Assembly: GCF_030412785.1 (NCBI RefSeq) | Contig: NZ_CP125295.1 | Coordinates: 5,580,001 to 5,644,000 of the forward strand | Reading direction: 5' to 3' | DNA: 64,000 bases | Origin: Paraburkholderia sabiae | Lineage (GTDB): Bacteria > Pseudomonadota > Gammaproteobacteria > Burkholderiales > Burkholderiaceae | Part shown: positions 27,828 to 37,717 of the stretch, one piece after another | Position numbering within the stretch: the stretch's first letter is position 1 | How the letters are laid out: every line of letters starts with the position of its first letter | Notes under the pieces: generated by a model | What the model saw: the letters and a program-made list of their open reading frames with translations, nothing else | Told to the model about the DNA's origin: nothing | The model's database searches: none | Program-made: the position numbers and the translations under genes

Positions 27828-29339
27828 TCATTGTGCAGCGCGATCGATCAGGAACTGCGCGAGCAGCGGCACGGGACGACCCGTCGCGCCCTTAGCCGCA
27901 CCGCTCTTCCACGCGGTGCCCGCGATGTCGAGGTGCGCCCACGGATACGCTTCCGTGAAACGCGACAGGAAGCACGCCGCCGTCACGCTGCCCGCCGGAC
28001 GTCCGCCGATGTTCGCGATGTCCGCGAAATTCGACTTGAGCTGATCCTGATACTCGTCGTCGAGGGGCAGACGCCATGCCGGGTCAGACGCTTCCTTCGA
28101 GGCGTCGAGCAGTTCGCCCGCGAGCGCGTCGTCCTTCGAGAACAGGCCGCTGTTGTGATGACCGAGCGCGATGATGCAGGCGCCCGTCAGCGTCGCGATG
28201 TCGATCACTGCAGCCGGCTTGAAGCGCTCGGCGTACGTCAGCGCGTCGCACAGGATGAGGCGCCCTTCCGCGTCCGTGTTCAGCACTTCGATCGTCAGGC
28301 CCTTCATGCTGGTGACGATGTCGCCCGGCTTGGTCGCGTTGCCGGCGGGCATGTTCTCGCAGGTCGGAATGATGCCGACCACGTTCAGCTTCAGGCCCAT
28401 TTCGGCGACCGCGCGCAGCGTGCCGAGCACTGAGCCCGCGCCGCACATGTCGTACTTCATCTCGTCCATGCTGTCGCCGGGTTTCAGCGAAATGCCGCCC
28501 GTGTCGAACGTGATGCCCTTGCCGACCAGCACGACGGGCGCAGCCTTCGCGCCGCCGCCCTGATATTGCAGAACGATGAACTGCGGCGGCTCGACGGAAC
28601 CCTGTGTGACCGCGAGGAACGAGCCCATCTTCAGCGCTTCGATCTGCTTCTGGCCGAGCACCTCGACCTTCAGCTTCCAGTCCTTCGCGAGCTTCTTGGC
28701 GGTGTTGCCCAGATAGGTCGGCGTGCAGACGTTGCCCGGCAGGTTGCCGAGATCCTTCGTCAGGTCCATGCCGTTCGCGAGCGCGACGCCCTGCTTGGCG
28801 GCGACCTTCGCGAGCTTCTCGTCCGCCGCGTCGACGCTGAACACGATGCGCTTCAGCGCGCGCGTGCTCGTGTCGGGCTTGCTCTTCATCTGCGTGAACC
28901 TGTACGTCAGCTCGCGCAGCGCGAGGATCGCGGCGCGCACTGCCCAGTCCGACGAGCGCTCCTTGACGGGCGCCTGCGCCAGCGTAAACGTGACCTGAGC
29001 GACCTTCGTGCCGAGGATCGCGCGCCACGCGGTGCGTACGGCGTCGCCGTAGACCTTCTGCGTGAACGCATCCTGCTTGCCGAGGCCGACGAGCAGCACG
29101 CGCGACGCGCCGATGCCCTGCACTTCATGCAGGAACACCGTGCTGCCGATCTTGCCGTCCATGTCGCCCGCCTTGACGATGCGGGTCAGCAGGCCCTTGG
29201 TCGCGGCGTCGATTTCCAGCGCTGCGCCCGACAGCGTCTGCGACTCGAAGACGCCGATCACGATGCAATCCGATTTTCCGGTAAGGAACCCGTTGGTCGA
29301 GCCTTTGCTCCAATCACAGGCTTTTATGCTAAAGTCCAT
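27828..29339 (-). CDS. pepA: Leucyl aminopeptidase (M17)
   Basis: A 503-residue M17 metallo-aminopeptidase that trims N-terminal residues from peptides and, in some bacteria, also binds DNA. The metal and catalytic residues are seen in [11 protein letters not shown] (Lys274, Asp279), the following MKYDMCGAG (Asp297) and NTDAEGR (Asp356, Glu358, Arg360). The ATG at 29339 begins the family N-terminus [10 protein letters not shown]. It is divergent from lptF with a 136-bp shared control region. Confidence 0.96.
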   Translation of the reverse strand: MDFSIKACDWSKGSTNGFLTGKSDCIVIGVFESQTLSGAALEIDAATKGLLTRIVKAGDMDGKIGSTVFLHEVQGIGASRVLLVGLGKQDAFTQKVYGDAVRTAWRAILGTKVAQVTFTLAQAPVKERSSDWAVRAAILALRELTYRFTQMKSKPDTSTRALKRIVFSVDAADEKLAKVAAKQGVALANGMDLTKDLGNLPGNVCTPTYLGNTAKKLAKDWKLKVEVLGQKQIEALKMGSFLAVTQGSVEPPQFIVLQYQGGGAKAAPVVLVGKGITFDTGGISLKPGDSMDEMKYDMCGAGSVLGTLRAVAEMGLKLNVVGIIPTCENMPAGNATKPGDIVTSMKGLTIEVLNTDAEGRLILCDALTYAERFKPAAVIDIATLTGACIIALGHHNSGLFSKDDALAGELLDASKEASDPAWRLPLDDEYQDQLKSNFADIANIGGRPAGSVTAACFLSRFTEAYPWAHLDIAGTAWKSGAAKGATGRPVPLLAQFLIDRAAQ

Positions 29340-29475
29340 CGCGCTTGTCCTCGGATAAAATCTGGGCTTAGGATGAAAGCCGCAATTATCCGCTATTTTT
29401 CCCGCGGCGGCTGCACCGAGGCGTGATGGGGCTGAACCCCGCCGTCTACCGGAGCGCGCCCTCTCATCATCAACC

Positions 29476-30588
29476 ATGATTTTTGAACGCTCTCTCCAGC
29501 GCGAACTGGCGTATACGGCTGGTGCCGTGTTCATGGTCCTGCTCACGCTGGTTCTGACGACGATGATGATCCGCATCGTCGGCTTCGCGGCGTCCGGTGA
29601 AATCGACCCGCGCGACGTGCTCGTGCTGATCGGCCTGACCGTCATCGGCTATCTCGCGATCATGCTGGTCGCCACATTGTTCGTGTCGATCCTGTTCGTG
29701 CTCACGCGCTGGTACAAGGATTCCGAAATGGTCGTGTGGCTCGCCTCGGGCGTGAGCCTCGCGCGCTTCATCAAGCCGATCGGTCTGTTCGCGACGCCCA
29801 TCATCATCCTGATTGCATTCTTCGTGTTCGTCGGCTGGCCGTGGTCCAACCAGCAGAGCAAGCTGATCCGCGCGCGCTTCCAGCAGCGCGACGAGGTCTC
29901 GCTGCTCGCGCCCGGCCAGTTCCGCGAATCGGCTACGAGCCATCGCGTGTTCTTCATCGAGAAGATGTCGCCCGATCAGGGTCACGTCGAAAACGTGTTC
30001 GTCACGAGCACGGAGAACGGCAAGGTGAACGTGGTCGTGTCGAAGAACGGCCACACGGAAACGCACAAGAACGGCGACCGCTTCGTCGTGCTCGAAAACG
30101 GCCGGCGCTACGACGGCGAACCGGGCCACCCCGACTTTCGCATCATGGAGTTCGAGCGCTACGGCGTGAAGATCCAGAGCCAGCCCGTAGTCAACACGCC
30201 GACCACGACAGGCACGCCGACGCTCGACCTGTTCCGCGACCCGACCCGCCAGAATCTCGCCGAATTCGCGTGGCGCGCGGGCTTGCCGCTGATCGCGATC
30301 AACCTGATGCTGCTCGCCATTCCCCTCGCGCATCAGAATCCGCGCCGCAGCCGCACGATCAACCTCGTGATGGCCGTGCTGATCTATCTGACGTATTCGA
30401 ACCTGCTGAACGTCGTGCAGTCGTGGATCGAGCAGGGCAAGATGTCGTTCGGCGTGGGGCTCGTCGGGCTGCACATCCTCGTTGCGCTGATCGTCGTGTT
30501 CATATTCTGGCTGCGCGTGCGCAACCGGCCGCTCTTCACACGAGCCATGTTCAGCCGCTCGGCTGGCCGCTCGACGCAGGGGGCGTAA
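29476..30588 (+). CDS. lptF: LPS export ABC transporter permease LptF
   Basis: One of two permeases of the LptB2FG complex, which extracts lipopolysaccharide from the inner membrane. It has 370 residues. The opening [20 protein letters not shown] and three N-terminal helices are followed by a large periplasmic beta-jellyroll domain (about residues 130-270) and three C-terminal helices. The [18 protein letters not shown] segment is the family's coupling-helix region. lptG follows 3 bases later. Confidence 0.95.
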   Translation: MIFERSLQRELAYTAGAVFMVLLTLVLTTMMIRIVGFAASGEIDPRDVLVLIGLTVIGYLAIMLVATLFVSILFVLTRWYKDSEMVVWLASGVSLARFIKPIGLFATPIIILIAFFVFVGWPWSNQQSKLIRARFQQRDEVSLLAPGQFRESATSHRVFFIEKMSPDQGHVENVFVTSTENGKVNVVVSKNGHTETHKNGDRFVVLENGRRYDGEPGHPDFRIMEFERYGVKIQSQPVVNTPTTTGTPTLDLFRDPTRQNLAEFAWRAGLPLIAINLMLLAIPLAHQNPRRSRTINLVMAVLIYLTYSNLLNVVQSWIEQGKMSFGVGLVGLHILVALIVVFIFWLRVRNRPLFTRAMFSRSAGRSTQGA

Positions 30589-30591
30589 CCG

Positions 30592-31740
30592 ATGCGCATC
30601 TATGAAAGGTATTTCGCGCGTCAGATCTACCTCACGTTCATCTTCATTCTGTTCGCGTTTTCGGGTCTCTTCTTCTTCTTCGACCTGATCAACGAACTGA
30701 ACTCGGTCGGCCACGGCAACTACAAGTTCCAGTACGCAGTGCTGCGCGTCGCGCTGCAAACGCCGTCGCGCTTCTACGAAATCATCCCCGTGGCCGCGCT
30801 GATCAGCGCGATCTACGTGTTCGCGCAGATGGCGGCGAATTCCGAGTACACGATCTTCCGCGTGTCCGGTCTCGCGACGAACCGCGCGCTGCGTTCGCTG
30901 CTGAAGATCGGCATTCCGCTCGTGTTCCTCACATACCTGATCGGCGAAGTGGTCGGGCCGTACACGGACCAGTTGTCGGAGCGCGTGCGTCTCGAAGCGC
31001 TCGGTTCGTCGGTGTCGAGCAACTTCGAGTCGGGCGTCTGGGTGAAGGACACGCTGACGGCGCGCGCCGACGGCGAGCAGGTGACGCGCTTCGTCAACGT
31101 CGGACAGTTGCAGCCCGACGCGACGATTTCGAACGTGCGGATCTACGAATTTGATTCGAAGTTCCGGCTGTCGAACGTGCGGATCGCGAAGACGGGCAAA
31201 TTTCAGCCGCCCGGCCACTGGCTGTTGACGGACGTCACGGACACGCAGCTGATCGATGTCGCGCCTGACGCCGGCAAGCCCGCGGATGCGTTAAACCCGG
31301 TGTATCGCGCGAAGCAGGTGACGTTGCCCGAGTATTCGCTGCGCTCGGAACTGACGCCGCAGATTCTGTCGGTGCTGCTGGTCGCGCCGGAACGGATGTC
31401 GATGTTCAACCTGTTCCGCTATATCCAGCACTTGACCGAGAATCATCAGGACACGCAACGCTACGAGATCGCGCTGTGGCGCAAGCTGCTGTATCCGTTT
31501 GCTGTGTTCGTGATGCTGGTGCTGTCGCTGCCGTTTGCGTATCTGCATACGCGTGCGGGCGTGGTCGGCGTGAAGGTGTTCGGCGGGATCATGCTGGGGA
31601 TGAGCTTTCAGCTGTTCAATACGCTGTTCTCGCATATCGGGAATCTGAATACCTGGCCTGCGCCGTTGACGGCTGCGACGCCCGCGCTGGTTTATCTGGT
31701 GCTTGGGTTGGTCGGGCTGAAGTGGGTTGATCGGCATTAG
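30592..31740 (+). CDS. lptG: LPS export ABC transporter permease LptG
   Basis: Partner of LptF, 382 residues, with the same six-helix plus periplasmic-domain plan. The MRIYERYFARQIYLTFIFIL opening and the NSEYTIFRVSGL segment are typical. The last helices include LSLPFAYLHTRAGVVGVKVF. It is in one operon with lptF; lptB is not in the window. The stop is followed by T-rich tandem copies of TCTGCTTTC (31751-31776). Confidence 0.95.
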   Translation: MRIYERYFARQIYLTFIFILFAFSGLFFFFDLINELNSVGHGNYKFQYAVLRVALQTPSRFYEIIPVAALISAIYVFAQMAANSEYTIFRVSGLATNRALRSLLKIGIPLVFLTYLIGEVVGPYTDQLSERVRLEALGSSVSSNFESGVWVKDTLTARADGEQVTRFVNVGQLQPDATISNVRIYEFDSKFRLSNVRIAKTGKFQPPGHWLLTDVTDTQLIDVAPDAGKPADALNPVYRAKQVTLPEYSLRSELTPQILSVLLVAPERMSMFNLFRYIQHLTENHQDTQRYEIALWRKLLYPFAVFVMLVLSLPFAYLHTRAGVVGVKVFGGIMLGMSFQLFNTLFSHIGNLNTWPAPLTAATPALVYLVLGLVGLKWVDRH

Positions 31741-31790
31741 GTTTTTTTGTCTGCTTTCTCTGCTTTCTCTGCTCTGCGAGGCGGCTCGTT

Positions 31791-32168
31791 ATGGGATCTC
31801 ATGGGATTGTGCTGTTTGCGCACGGCGCTCGAGATGCTCGATGGGCTGAGCCTTTTCAACGGTTGTCCGCGCGGTTGAAGGATTTGCGCGGGGTGTCCGC
31901 GGGCCCCGTTTCTTTGGCGTTTCTCGAACTCATGACGCCTGATCTGCCTGCTGCTGTTGCCCAGCAAGTCGCCGATGGGGCTTCTGTTGTTACCGTCGTG
32001 CCTGTTTTCTTCGGGCAAGGTGGGCATATTCGGCGAGACCTGCCTTTGATCCTTGATCAGTGCCGGGCGGCGCATCCCTCTGTCGAGATTCGCTGTTCCA
32101 CCGCCGTCGGTGAGGATGCCGATGTCATCGAGGCGATTGCTGGGTATTGCCTGCGGCAAGCTGTTTGA
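31791..32168 (+). CDS. cbiX: CbiX-type sirohydrochlorin chelatase
   Basis: A 125-residue single-domain chelatase of the small CbiX/SirB type, inserting cobalt or iron into sirohydrochlorin. The metal-binding histidines expected of the family are His11 in LFAHGARD and His79 in FFGQGGHIRRD. It could serve siroheme (needed by the CysI reductase encoded at 38278-39957) or cobalamin synthesis. It stands alone between lptG and element B. Confidence 0.85.
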   Translation: MGSHGIVLFAHGARDARWAEPFQRLSARLKDLRGVSAGPVSLAFLELMTPDLPAAVAQQVADGASVVTVVPVFFGQGGHIRRDLPLILDQCRAAHPSVEIRCSTAVGEDADVIEAIAGYCLRQAV

Positions 32169-32201
32169 TTTTTTGTTTTTTGCTTTTGGTTGTTTTTCGC
32201 T

Positions 32202-32303
32202 GGCATCCGCGAATTCGTATCGGTCTGCTAGCGTTGCCCCTGTGCGGGGCGGCACCTACTTTTCTTTGCAGCGGCAAAGAAAAGTAGGCAAAAGAAAGCC
32301 GCT
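32202..32303 (+). repeat. 102-bp family repeat, copy B1
   Basis: Same architecture as A1, with the 15-4-15 stem intact. Confidence 0.95.
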
Positions 32304-32620
32304 TTTGTACCTCCGGTGCCGGCCAGAATAACGCTACGGCACAGGTTCTCTGAGCTGTCGCGCAGCGACCCCCGCACTCCGTAGAAAGCCCGCAGTCAAC
32401 CGCGCACGGCGCGCGCCCCACACAGTCTGGAGCACATACCGCCGCAATCAAACCGATAGCAAAGACACGAGAACAAGCTGACCGAATGTGCCCCAGGTGG
32501 ATGTCATATTTCGCGCTGCGCGCGCCTGACTGCGGGCTTTCTACGGAGTGTTCGCGTCGCTGCGCGACAGCTCAAAGAACATGTGTTGTGGCGTTATCCT
32601 GGCGGGCACCGGAGGTTTGA

Positions 32621-32722
32621 AGCGGCTTTCTTTTGCCTACTTTTCTTTGCCGCTGCAAAGAAAAGTAGGTGCCGCCCCGCACAGGGGCAACGCTAGCAAA
32701 CCGATACGAAACCGCGGACGCC
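32621..32722 (-). repeat. 102-bp family repeat, copy B2
   Basis: Inverted partner of B1, with the stem intact. Confidence 0.95.
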
Positions 32723-32750
32723 AGCGAAAAAAAGAGCGGCCCATGCCCGC

Positions 32751-33644
32751 TCACCGAAGCACATCGAACACAATCCGCGCAGCCTCATCGACGATAGCAT
32801 CTTGCGGCGGCGTTTCTTTAGGCGTCACGCCAGTGAAGTAGATGGCCAGGGCGTAGGCCACACTTGGCCCATACACCACGGCCACATCATTCGCGGTGCC
32901 ATAGTCACCACTGCCCGTCTTGTCGGCAACAGCCCACCCCGTCGAACGTACAGCAGCGCGAATCCGGCTAGCGCCCGTGGTATTGCCCAGCATCCAAGCC
33001 TTCAACTTCTCGCGCTGCGGCGTCTCCAGCACATCATCCGATAACAGCAGCTTCTGCACGTCCTGCATCATCGCGCGCGGCGCCGTCGTATCGCGCATGT
33101 CGCCGGGCACCGATGCATTCAGTTCCGGCTCACGACGCGCGAGATCGAACCACGTATCGCCGATCGAACGCGCGAACTCGTTCAACACCTCGGGCCCGCC
33201 AAGCGCCGTCAGCAACAGATTGGCCGCCGTGTTGTCGCTATGCTGAAGCGCCGCGGCACACAACTCGCCGATCGTCATGCCCTCGCCCGCGCCCCCTTTC
33301 GTCACGGGCGAATTGGCGACGAGATCCGCGTCGCCGTAGCGCACGCGCTCTTCGAGCAAGCCTTTTTCGGCCATGCTGCGCTTCAGGATCAATGCAACCG
33401 CCATCAGCTTGAACGTGCTGCACAGCGGAAACCGCTCCGACTCGCGATAGCTCACGTACGCGCCATCCGACGTCCTCATGGCCGCCACGCCAAGCCGCCC
33501 GCCGCTCGATGCTTCGAGCTGCGCAAACCGCTCATGCGCGGCCAGATTGAGTGCGACGGACGACGCAGGCTGCGCGCGCACGCCAACAACAGGCGCGGCA
33601 GCAAGTGCAATCAGCAGGGAACGGCGAATCGGAGAATGGGTCAT
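32751..33644 (-). CDS. bla: Class A beta-lactamase (PenA-like)
   Basis: A 297-residue serine beta-lactamase. The active-site STFK is at residues 76-79 (Ser76 is Ambler Ser70), preceded by Cys as in Burkholderia PenA. SDN is at 136-138, the omega-loop Glu lies in REPELN, and KTGSGDYG is near the C-terminus. The signal peptide has a twin-arginine look (PIRRSLLIALAAAP). The ATG at 33644 starts this signal peptide. No divergent LysR-type regulator (PenR/AmpR) is adjacent, so it may be constitutive or controlled elsewhere. Resistance level and spectrum cannot be judged from sequence alone. Confidence 0.93.
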   Translation of the reverse strand: MTHSPIRRSLLIALAAAPVVGVRAQPASSVALNLAAHERFAQLEASSGGRLGVAAMRTSDGAYVSYRESERFPLCSTFKLMAVALILKRSMAEKGLLEERVRYGDADLVANSPVTKGGAGEGMTIGELCAAALQHSDNTAANLLLTALGGPEVLNEFARSIGDTWFDLARREPELNASVPGDMRDTTAPRAMMQDVQKLLLSDDVLETPQREKLKAWMLGNTTGASRIRAAVRSTGWAVADKTGSGDYGTANDVAVVYGPSVAYALAIYFTGVTPKETPPQDAIVDEAARIVFDVLR

Positions 33645-33716
33645 GTGATGTGCGTTGAATGCCTGGCGAAAGGAAATCTTATCGCTCGTTGCAACGCGCA
33701 TGCCACCCGGAAAGCA

Positions 33717-33750
33717 ATCGGCCGCATTCACTCACGCGAATGCGGCCGAT
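33717..33750. terminator. 13-bp perfect hairpin between cobA and the beta-lactamase gene
   Basis: ATCGGCCGCATTC at 33717-33729 pairs exactly with GAATGCGGCCGAT at 33738-33750, 20 bases after the cobA stop. It is followed on the minus strand by only a short T run, so termination strength is uncertain. Confidence 0.6.
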
Positions 33751-33770
33751 CGGAAAGAGAACGCAAAGAC

Positions 33771-34538
33771 TCAAGCGACGCGCAACGCCGCCTCGTCGTG
33801 TTCAGCATCGGCGTCCGACTGCCCGCTCGACACGCGCTCGGCGAACGCATCGCCGATCATCAGCAGCGAAGGCTGCGACGCGTCGAGCCACAACTGCGCA
33901 TCGCCGGCAGCAAGGCCGTCGAGCGTCAGCGTCAGCATCCGCTCGCGCGGCGTCGAGCATGCTTCCACGATTGCCACCGGCGTCGAGCCGGCGCGGCCCG
34001 CGTCGATCAGTTGCTGCGCGATCTCGGGCGCGCTGTCGCGGCCCATGTAGAACACCAGGGAATCGGCATTCACCTGCTCGCGAATCTCGGCGGAATCGGG
34101 CGCGCGGCTGTGCGTCGCAAGCGCCACGCTGCGCGATACGCCACGCAGCGTCAGCGAACGACGCAGCGACGCCGCGCTCGCCAGCGCCGCCGTGATGCCC
34201 GGCACGACTTCATACTCGATGCCCGCCGCTTCGAGCGCGCGCATTTCCTCGTCGGCGCGACCGAACAGCATCGGATCGCCGCCCTTCAGACGCACGACCA
34301 GGCCGTGCTCTTTCGCGGCATCGACGATCTGCTTGTTGATAAAGTGCTGCGCCGTCGAGCGCTTGCCGCAGCGCTTGCCCACCGCGATCTTGCGCGCGTG
34401 CGGCGCGTAGTCGAGCATAGCCGGCTCGACGAGCGCATCGTGCAGCACGACATCGGCGCGCTCCAGCAGCCGCGCGCCGCGAACCGTGATCAGGTCCGCC
34501 GCACCCGGCCCCGCGCCAATCAGATACACCTTACCCAT
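33771..34538 (-). CDS. cobA: Uroporphyrinogen-III C-methyltransferase
   Basis: A 255-residue SAM-dependent methyltransferase that makes precorrin-2, the branch point to siroheme and cobalamin. The motifs VYLIGAGPGAADLIT, RLKGGDPMLFGR and EVVPGITAALA are diagnostic. It lacks the oxidase/chelatase half of CysG. It lies 28 bases after cysN at the end of the sulfate operon, where it would supply siroheme for the sulfite reductase. Confidence 0.95.
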   Translation of the reverse strand: MGKVYLIGAGPGAADLITVRGARLLERADVVLHDALVEPAMLDYAPHARKIAVGKRCGKRSTAQHFINKQIVDAAKEHGLVVRLKGGDPMLFGRADEEMRALEAAGIEYEVVPGITAALASAASLRRSLTLRGVSRSVALATHSRAPDSAEIREQVNADSLVFYMGRDSAPEIAQQLIDAGRAGSTPVAIVEACSTPRERMLTLTLDGLAAGDAQLWLDASQPSLLMIGDAFAERVSSGQSDADAEHDEAALRVA

Positions 34539-34566
34539 TTGCCTGGCTCCGTTCCGCTTCGTGACT

Positions 34567-35883
34567 TCAGGCGGAAACCGAACGAATCATGCCGGCCGCG
34601 ACCGTGTGATGCGTCGCTTCGTCGATCAGCACGAACGCGCCCGTGCCCGGATGCGCATCGTACTCGTCGGCGACGATCGGCTTTTGCAGCGTCAGCGACA
34701 CGCGGCCGATATCGTTCATCTTCAGTTCGTGGCGGTCCGTCGCATGCGACAGCGTATGCACGTCGAGCACCTGCTGGATGCCGCCGACACGCGCGAACAC
34801 CGTGTTCGTGGTCTGCTTCAGCAGATACTTGCGAGCCGTCGACAGCGGCGACTCGTCGAACCAGCACAGGTCCGCTTCGAGCTTCTTCGCCGGCTGCACA
34901 GGCGCCGATGCGTGCACGAACGTATCGCCGCGCGACACGTCGACGTCTTCCGTGAGACGGATCGTCACCGTCTGGCCCGCGAACGCGCGGTCCACCTGCG
35001 CCGTGCCGCCCGGCACGGGCGCGATGATTTCAGCGACGGTCGCCGCGCGGTTCGCCGGCAGCACGACGATCGAATCGCCGAGCTTCACTTCGCCGGACTC
35101 GACACGGCCCATGTAGCCGCGGAAATCGTCGGCCTGGCTGCCGTCCTGGCGCGCCACCCATTGCACCGGAAAACGCAGCGCTTCATGCGAAGCCGAATCG
35201 ACGGGCAGCGCTTCGAGCACGTCGAGCAGCGGCTCGCCTGCGTACCACGGCATGCGCTCGCTCGCCGTCACGATGTTGTCGCCCTTCAGCGCCGACACCG
35301 GCACGAAGCGCACGTCGTTCAGACCGAGCTGGCGCGCGAGCGCGACGTACGCATCGCGAATCTCGTTGAAGCGCGCTTCGCTGTACTCGACGAGGTCCAT
35401 CTTGTTGATCGCGACGATCACGTGCTGCAAGCCGAGCAGCTTGACGATCGCGCTGTGACGCTTGGTTTGCGGCAGCAGTTGCGTTTCGTTGTTCTCGAAC
35501 GTGACGCGCGTCGCGTCGACGAGAATGATGGCCGCGTGCGCCGTCGATGCGCCCGTCACCATGTTGCGCGTGTACTGCTCGTGGCCCGGCGTGTCGGCGA
35601 TGATGAACTTGCGCTTCGCGGTGGCGAAGTAGCGGTACGCGACGTCGATCGTGATGCCCTGCTCGCGCTCGGCTTCGAGGCCGTCCGTCAGCAGCGACAG
35701 GTCGATTTCGTCGCCGACCGTGCGCTTGTTCTTCGCGCGCGACAGCGCGGACAGCTGATCCGACAGCACAGCCTTGCTGTCGTACAGCAGGCGGCCGATC
35801 AGCGTGCTCTTGCCGTCGTCGACGCTGCCTGCCGTGATGAAACGAAGCACGCCGAGGTCTTCAGGTTGATGCGTGGTGCTCAT
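34567..35883 (-). CDS. cysN: Sulfate adenylyltransferase subunit 1 (GTPase)
   Basis: The GTPase that drives APS formation together with CysD. It has 438 residues. G1 GSVDDGKS is at residues 19-26, followed by G3 DTPGHEQYTRNM, G4 NKMDL and EF-Tu-like beta-barrel domains. There is no C-terminal APS kinase (CysC) fusion. AGAGGAAGAG stands before the ATG at 35883. It is 23 bases after cysD in the operon. Confidence 0.96.
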   Translation of the reverse strand: MSTTHQPEDLGVLRFITAGSVDDGKSTLIGRLLYDSKAVLSDQLSALSRAKNKRTVGDEIDLSLLTDGLEAEREQGITIDVAYRYFATAKRKFIIADTPGHEQYTRNMVTGASTAHAAIILVDATRVTFENNETQLLPQTKRHSAIVKLLGLQHVIVAINKMDLVEYSEARFNEIRDAYVALARQLGLNDVRFVPVSALKGDNIVTASERMPWYAGEPLLDVLEALPVDSASHEALRFPVQWVARQDGSQADDFRGYMGRVESGEVKLGDSIVVLPANRAATVAEIIAPVPGGTAQVDRAFAGQTVTIRLTEDVDVSRGDTFVHASAPVQPAKKLEADLCWFDESPLSTARKYLLKQTTNTVFARVGGIQQVLDVHTLSHATDRHELKMNDIGRVSLTLQKPIVADEYDAHPGTGAFVLIDEATHHTVAAGMIRSVSA

Positions 35884-35906
35884 ATTCACTCTTCCTCTGC
35901 GTGCTC

Positions 35907-36869
35907 TTAGAAATAACCTTGCTTCTTGCGCTGTTCCATCGCCGCTTCCGACGTCTGGTCGTCCATCCGCGTCGCGCCGCGTTCCGTGATTTCCGTCACG
36001 GCCGTTTCGGCGATGATCTTTTCCACATCGTCCGCATCGCTTTCGACGGGGCACGTGCAGCTGATGTCGCCGACCGTGCGGAAGCGCACCAGCGCTTCTT
36101 CGCTCGACTCGCCTTCGCGGATCGGCGTGAGCGGTGTCACCGGCACGAGCAGGCCGTTGCGGCGCACGATTTCACGCTTGTGCGCGTAGTAGATGGACGG
36201 CAGTTCGAGGTTCTCGCGAGCGATGTACTGCCACACGTCGAGTTCCGTCCAGTTCGAGATCGGGAACACACGCAGGTGCTCGCCCTGATGAAGCCGCGCG
36301 TTATACAGGCTCCACAGTTCCGGGCGCTGCGCCTTCGGATCCCACTGACCGAACTCGTCGCGGAACGAGAAGATGCGCTCTTTCGCACGCGCCTTTTCTT
36401 CGTCGCGGCGCGCGCCGCCGATCATCGCCGTGTAGCCGTATTGCTCGATCGTTTCGAGCAGCGTGACGGCTTGCGCGGCGTTGCGCGAATCCGTCTCACG
36501 GCGCAGACGCACGGTGCCCTTCCTGATCGAATCTTCGACGTGACCGACCACGAGTTCCGCGCCGATCTCTTGCGCGCGGCGATCGCGGAAGTCGATCACT
36601 TCGTCGTAGTTGTGACCCGTGTCGATGTGCACGAGCGGGAACGGCAGCTGCGTCTTGCGGTTCGCGCCGAGGCCGAATGCCTTCAACGCGAGCGCCAGCA
36701 CGACGACGGAATCCTTGCCGCCCGAAAACAGCAGCGCAGGCTTGCTGCATTCGGCAACGAGTTCGCGCAGGATATGAATCGATTCGGCCTCGAGCCAGTC
36801 GAGGTGATCCATCCGGTTCGCCGTCACGGACAGCGGTGCGTTGACATGGGAATCGAGCGTCGTGCTCAT
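35907..36869 (-). CDS. cysD: Sulfate adenylyltransferase subunit 2
   Basis: The adenylating subunit: an ATP pyrophosphatase-type enzyme of 320 residues. The PP-loop SGGKDS is at residues 49-54. HIDTGHNYDEVIDFRD, MIGGARRDEEKARAKERIFSFRD and the C-terminal DRATRMDDQTSEAAMEQRKK-like segment are typical. The ATG at 36869 follows AAGGAAGGA. A longer in-frame extension upstream is not supported by family length. Confidence 0.96.
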   Translation of the reverse strand: MSTTLDSHVNAPLSVTANRMDHLDWLEAESIHILRELVAECSKPALLFSGGKDSVVVLALALKAFGLGANRKTQLPFPLVHIDTGHNYDEVIDFRDRRAQEIGAELVVGHVEDSIRKGTVRLRRETDSRNAAQAVTLLETIEQYGYTAMIGGARRDEEKARAKERIFSFRDEFGQWDPKAQRPELWSLYNARLHQGEHLRVFPISNWTELDVWQYIARENLELPSIYYAHKREIVRRNGLLVPVTPLTPIREGESSEEALVRFRTVGDISCTCPVESDADDVEKIIAETAVTEITERGATRMDDQTSEAAMEQRKKQGYF

Positions 36870-36976
36870 GTTTGGATCCTTCCTTGGTTCGTGTCGCATG
36901 ATCGGGTTCTCACCAGATGCGTGCGGCACGTAAAGATTCAATCGAAATCTGCGCTGCCTGCTGTGCCATTCGAGCG

Positions 36977-37717
36977 TCAGGCCGATGCATTCTGGCCGAT
37001 CACCGAAACAGGGATCGTCGTGATGTGCAAGCCGCATTCCTTCGTATCGCGCGACTCCCACCACCAGCGCCCTGCCCGGCTGTCTTCGCCGGGGCGCACC
37101 GCGCGCGTACACGGCTCGCAGCCGATGCTCGGATAACCGCGCGCATGCAGCGGATTCACGGGCACGTCGAAGGCCTTCAGGTAAGCCCAGACATCGGCTT
37201 CCGTCCAGTCAGCGAGCGGGTTGTACTTCGCGATGTTGCGAGCGTGATCCTGCTCTTCCTCATGCAGTTCCGCACGCGTCACCGACTGCTCGCGACGCTG
37301 GCCCGTGACCCACGCGCTGACATTCGACAGCGCGCGATTCAGCGGTTCGACCTTGCGGATTTCGCAGCAGCGCTTGCGAAGATCGATGCTTTCGTAGAAC
37401 GCATTCAGGCCATGCTGCGCGACGTATTCGTCGACGGCAGCGGCTTGCGGATGAAACTGCTCGATCTCATAACCATAGCGCTCGCGTACACGGTCGATCA
37501 TGCCGAGCGTTTCCGCATGCAAACGGCCCGTGTTCAGCGAGAAGATGCCGATCTTCACGCCACGCGACAGGATCGCGTGGGTCAGCAGCATGTCTTCCGC
37601 CGCGAGGCTGCTCGCGAACTTCACCTGCTCGTGACGCTGACCGATCGAATCGAGCAGCGCGTCGAGACGTTCGATCTTCGCCTGAAGCTCCGGCGACACA
37701 GTGACAGCGTCCGTCAT
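36977..37717 (-). CDS. cysH: Assimilatory APS reductase (4Fe-4S type)
   Basis: Reduces activated sulfate to sulfite. It has 246 residues. The cysteine set is Cys117-Cys118, Cys200-x-x-Cys203 and the catalytic Cys228 in ECGLH. The CC plus CxxC cluster marks the iron-sulfur adenylyl-sulfate (APS) reductase, not the PAPS reductase that lacks it. This agrees with the lack of an APS kinase gene in the operon. Its start overlaps the DUF934 stop by 4 bases. Confidence 0.94.
   Translation of the reverse strand: MTDAVTVSPELQAKIERLDALLDSIGQRHEQVKFASSLAAEDMLLTHAILSRGVKIGIFSLNTGRLHAETLGMIDRVRERYGYEIEQFHPQAAAVDEYVAQHGLNAFYESIDLRKRCCEIRKVEPLNRALSNVSAWVTGQRREQSVTRAELHEEEQDHARNIAKYNPLADWTEADVWAYLKAFDVPVNPLHARGYPSIGCEPCTRAVRPGEDSRAGRWWWESRDTKECGLHITTIPVSVIGQNASA

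Larger units (their letters stand above)
32180..32740. repeat. Palindromic intergenic element B (~540 bp)
   Basis: Lies between the convergent cbiX and beta-lactamase genes. The family repeats are at 32202-32303 and 32621-32722 in opposite orientation. Inside them a second pair of arms runs about 90 bases each: CCTCCGGTGCCGGCCAG through ACTCCGTAGAAAGCCCGCAG on the left, and the near-complement on the right. The unique centre (about 32400-32525) includes CACACAGTCTGGAGCACATA and CCAGGTGGATGTCAT. The centre matches element C directly and element D in reverse. No credible gene is present. Confidence 0.88.

Noticed and set aside
30592..31776. T-rich tandem TCTGCTTTC after lptG as a terminator
   Set aside because: No stem precedes the T-rich run; it is only a short low-complexity tract.
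35907..37112. A longer CysD with an 80-residue N-terminal extension
   Set aside because: The family begins near the ATG at 36869, which has a good ribosome site; the extension overlaps the cysH-cysD gap and the cysH 3' end.
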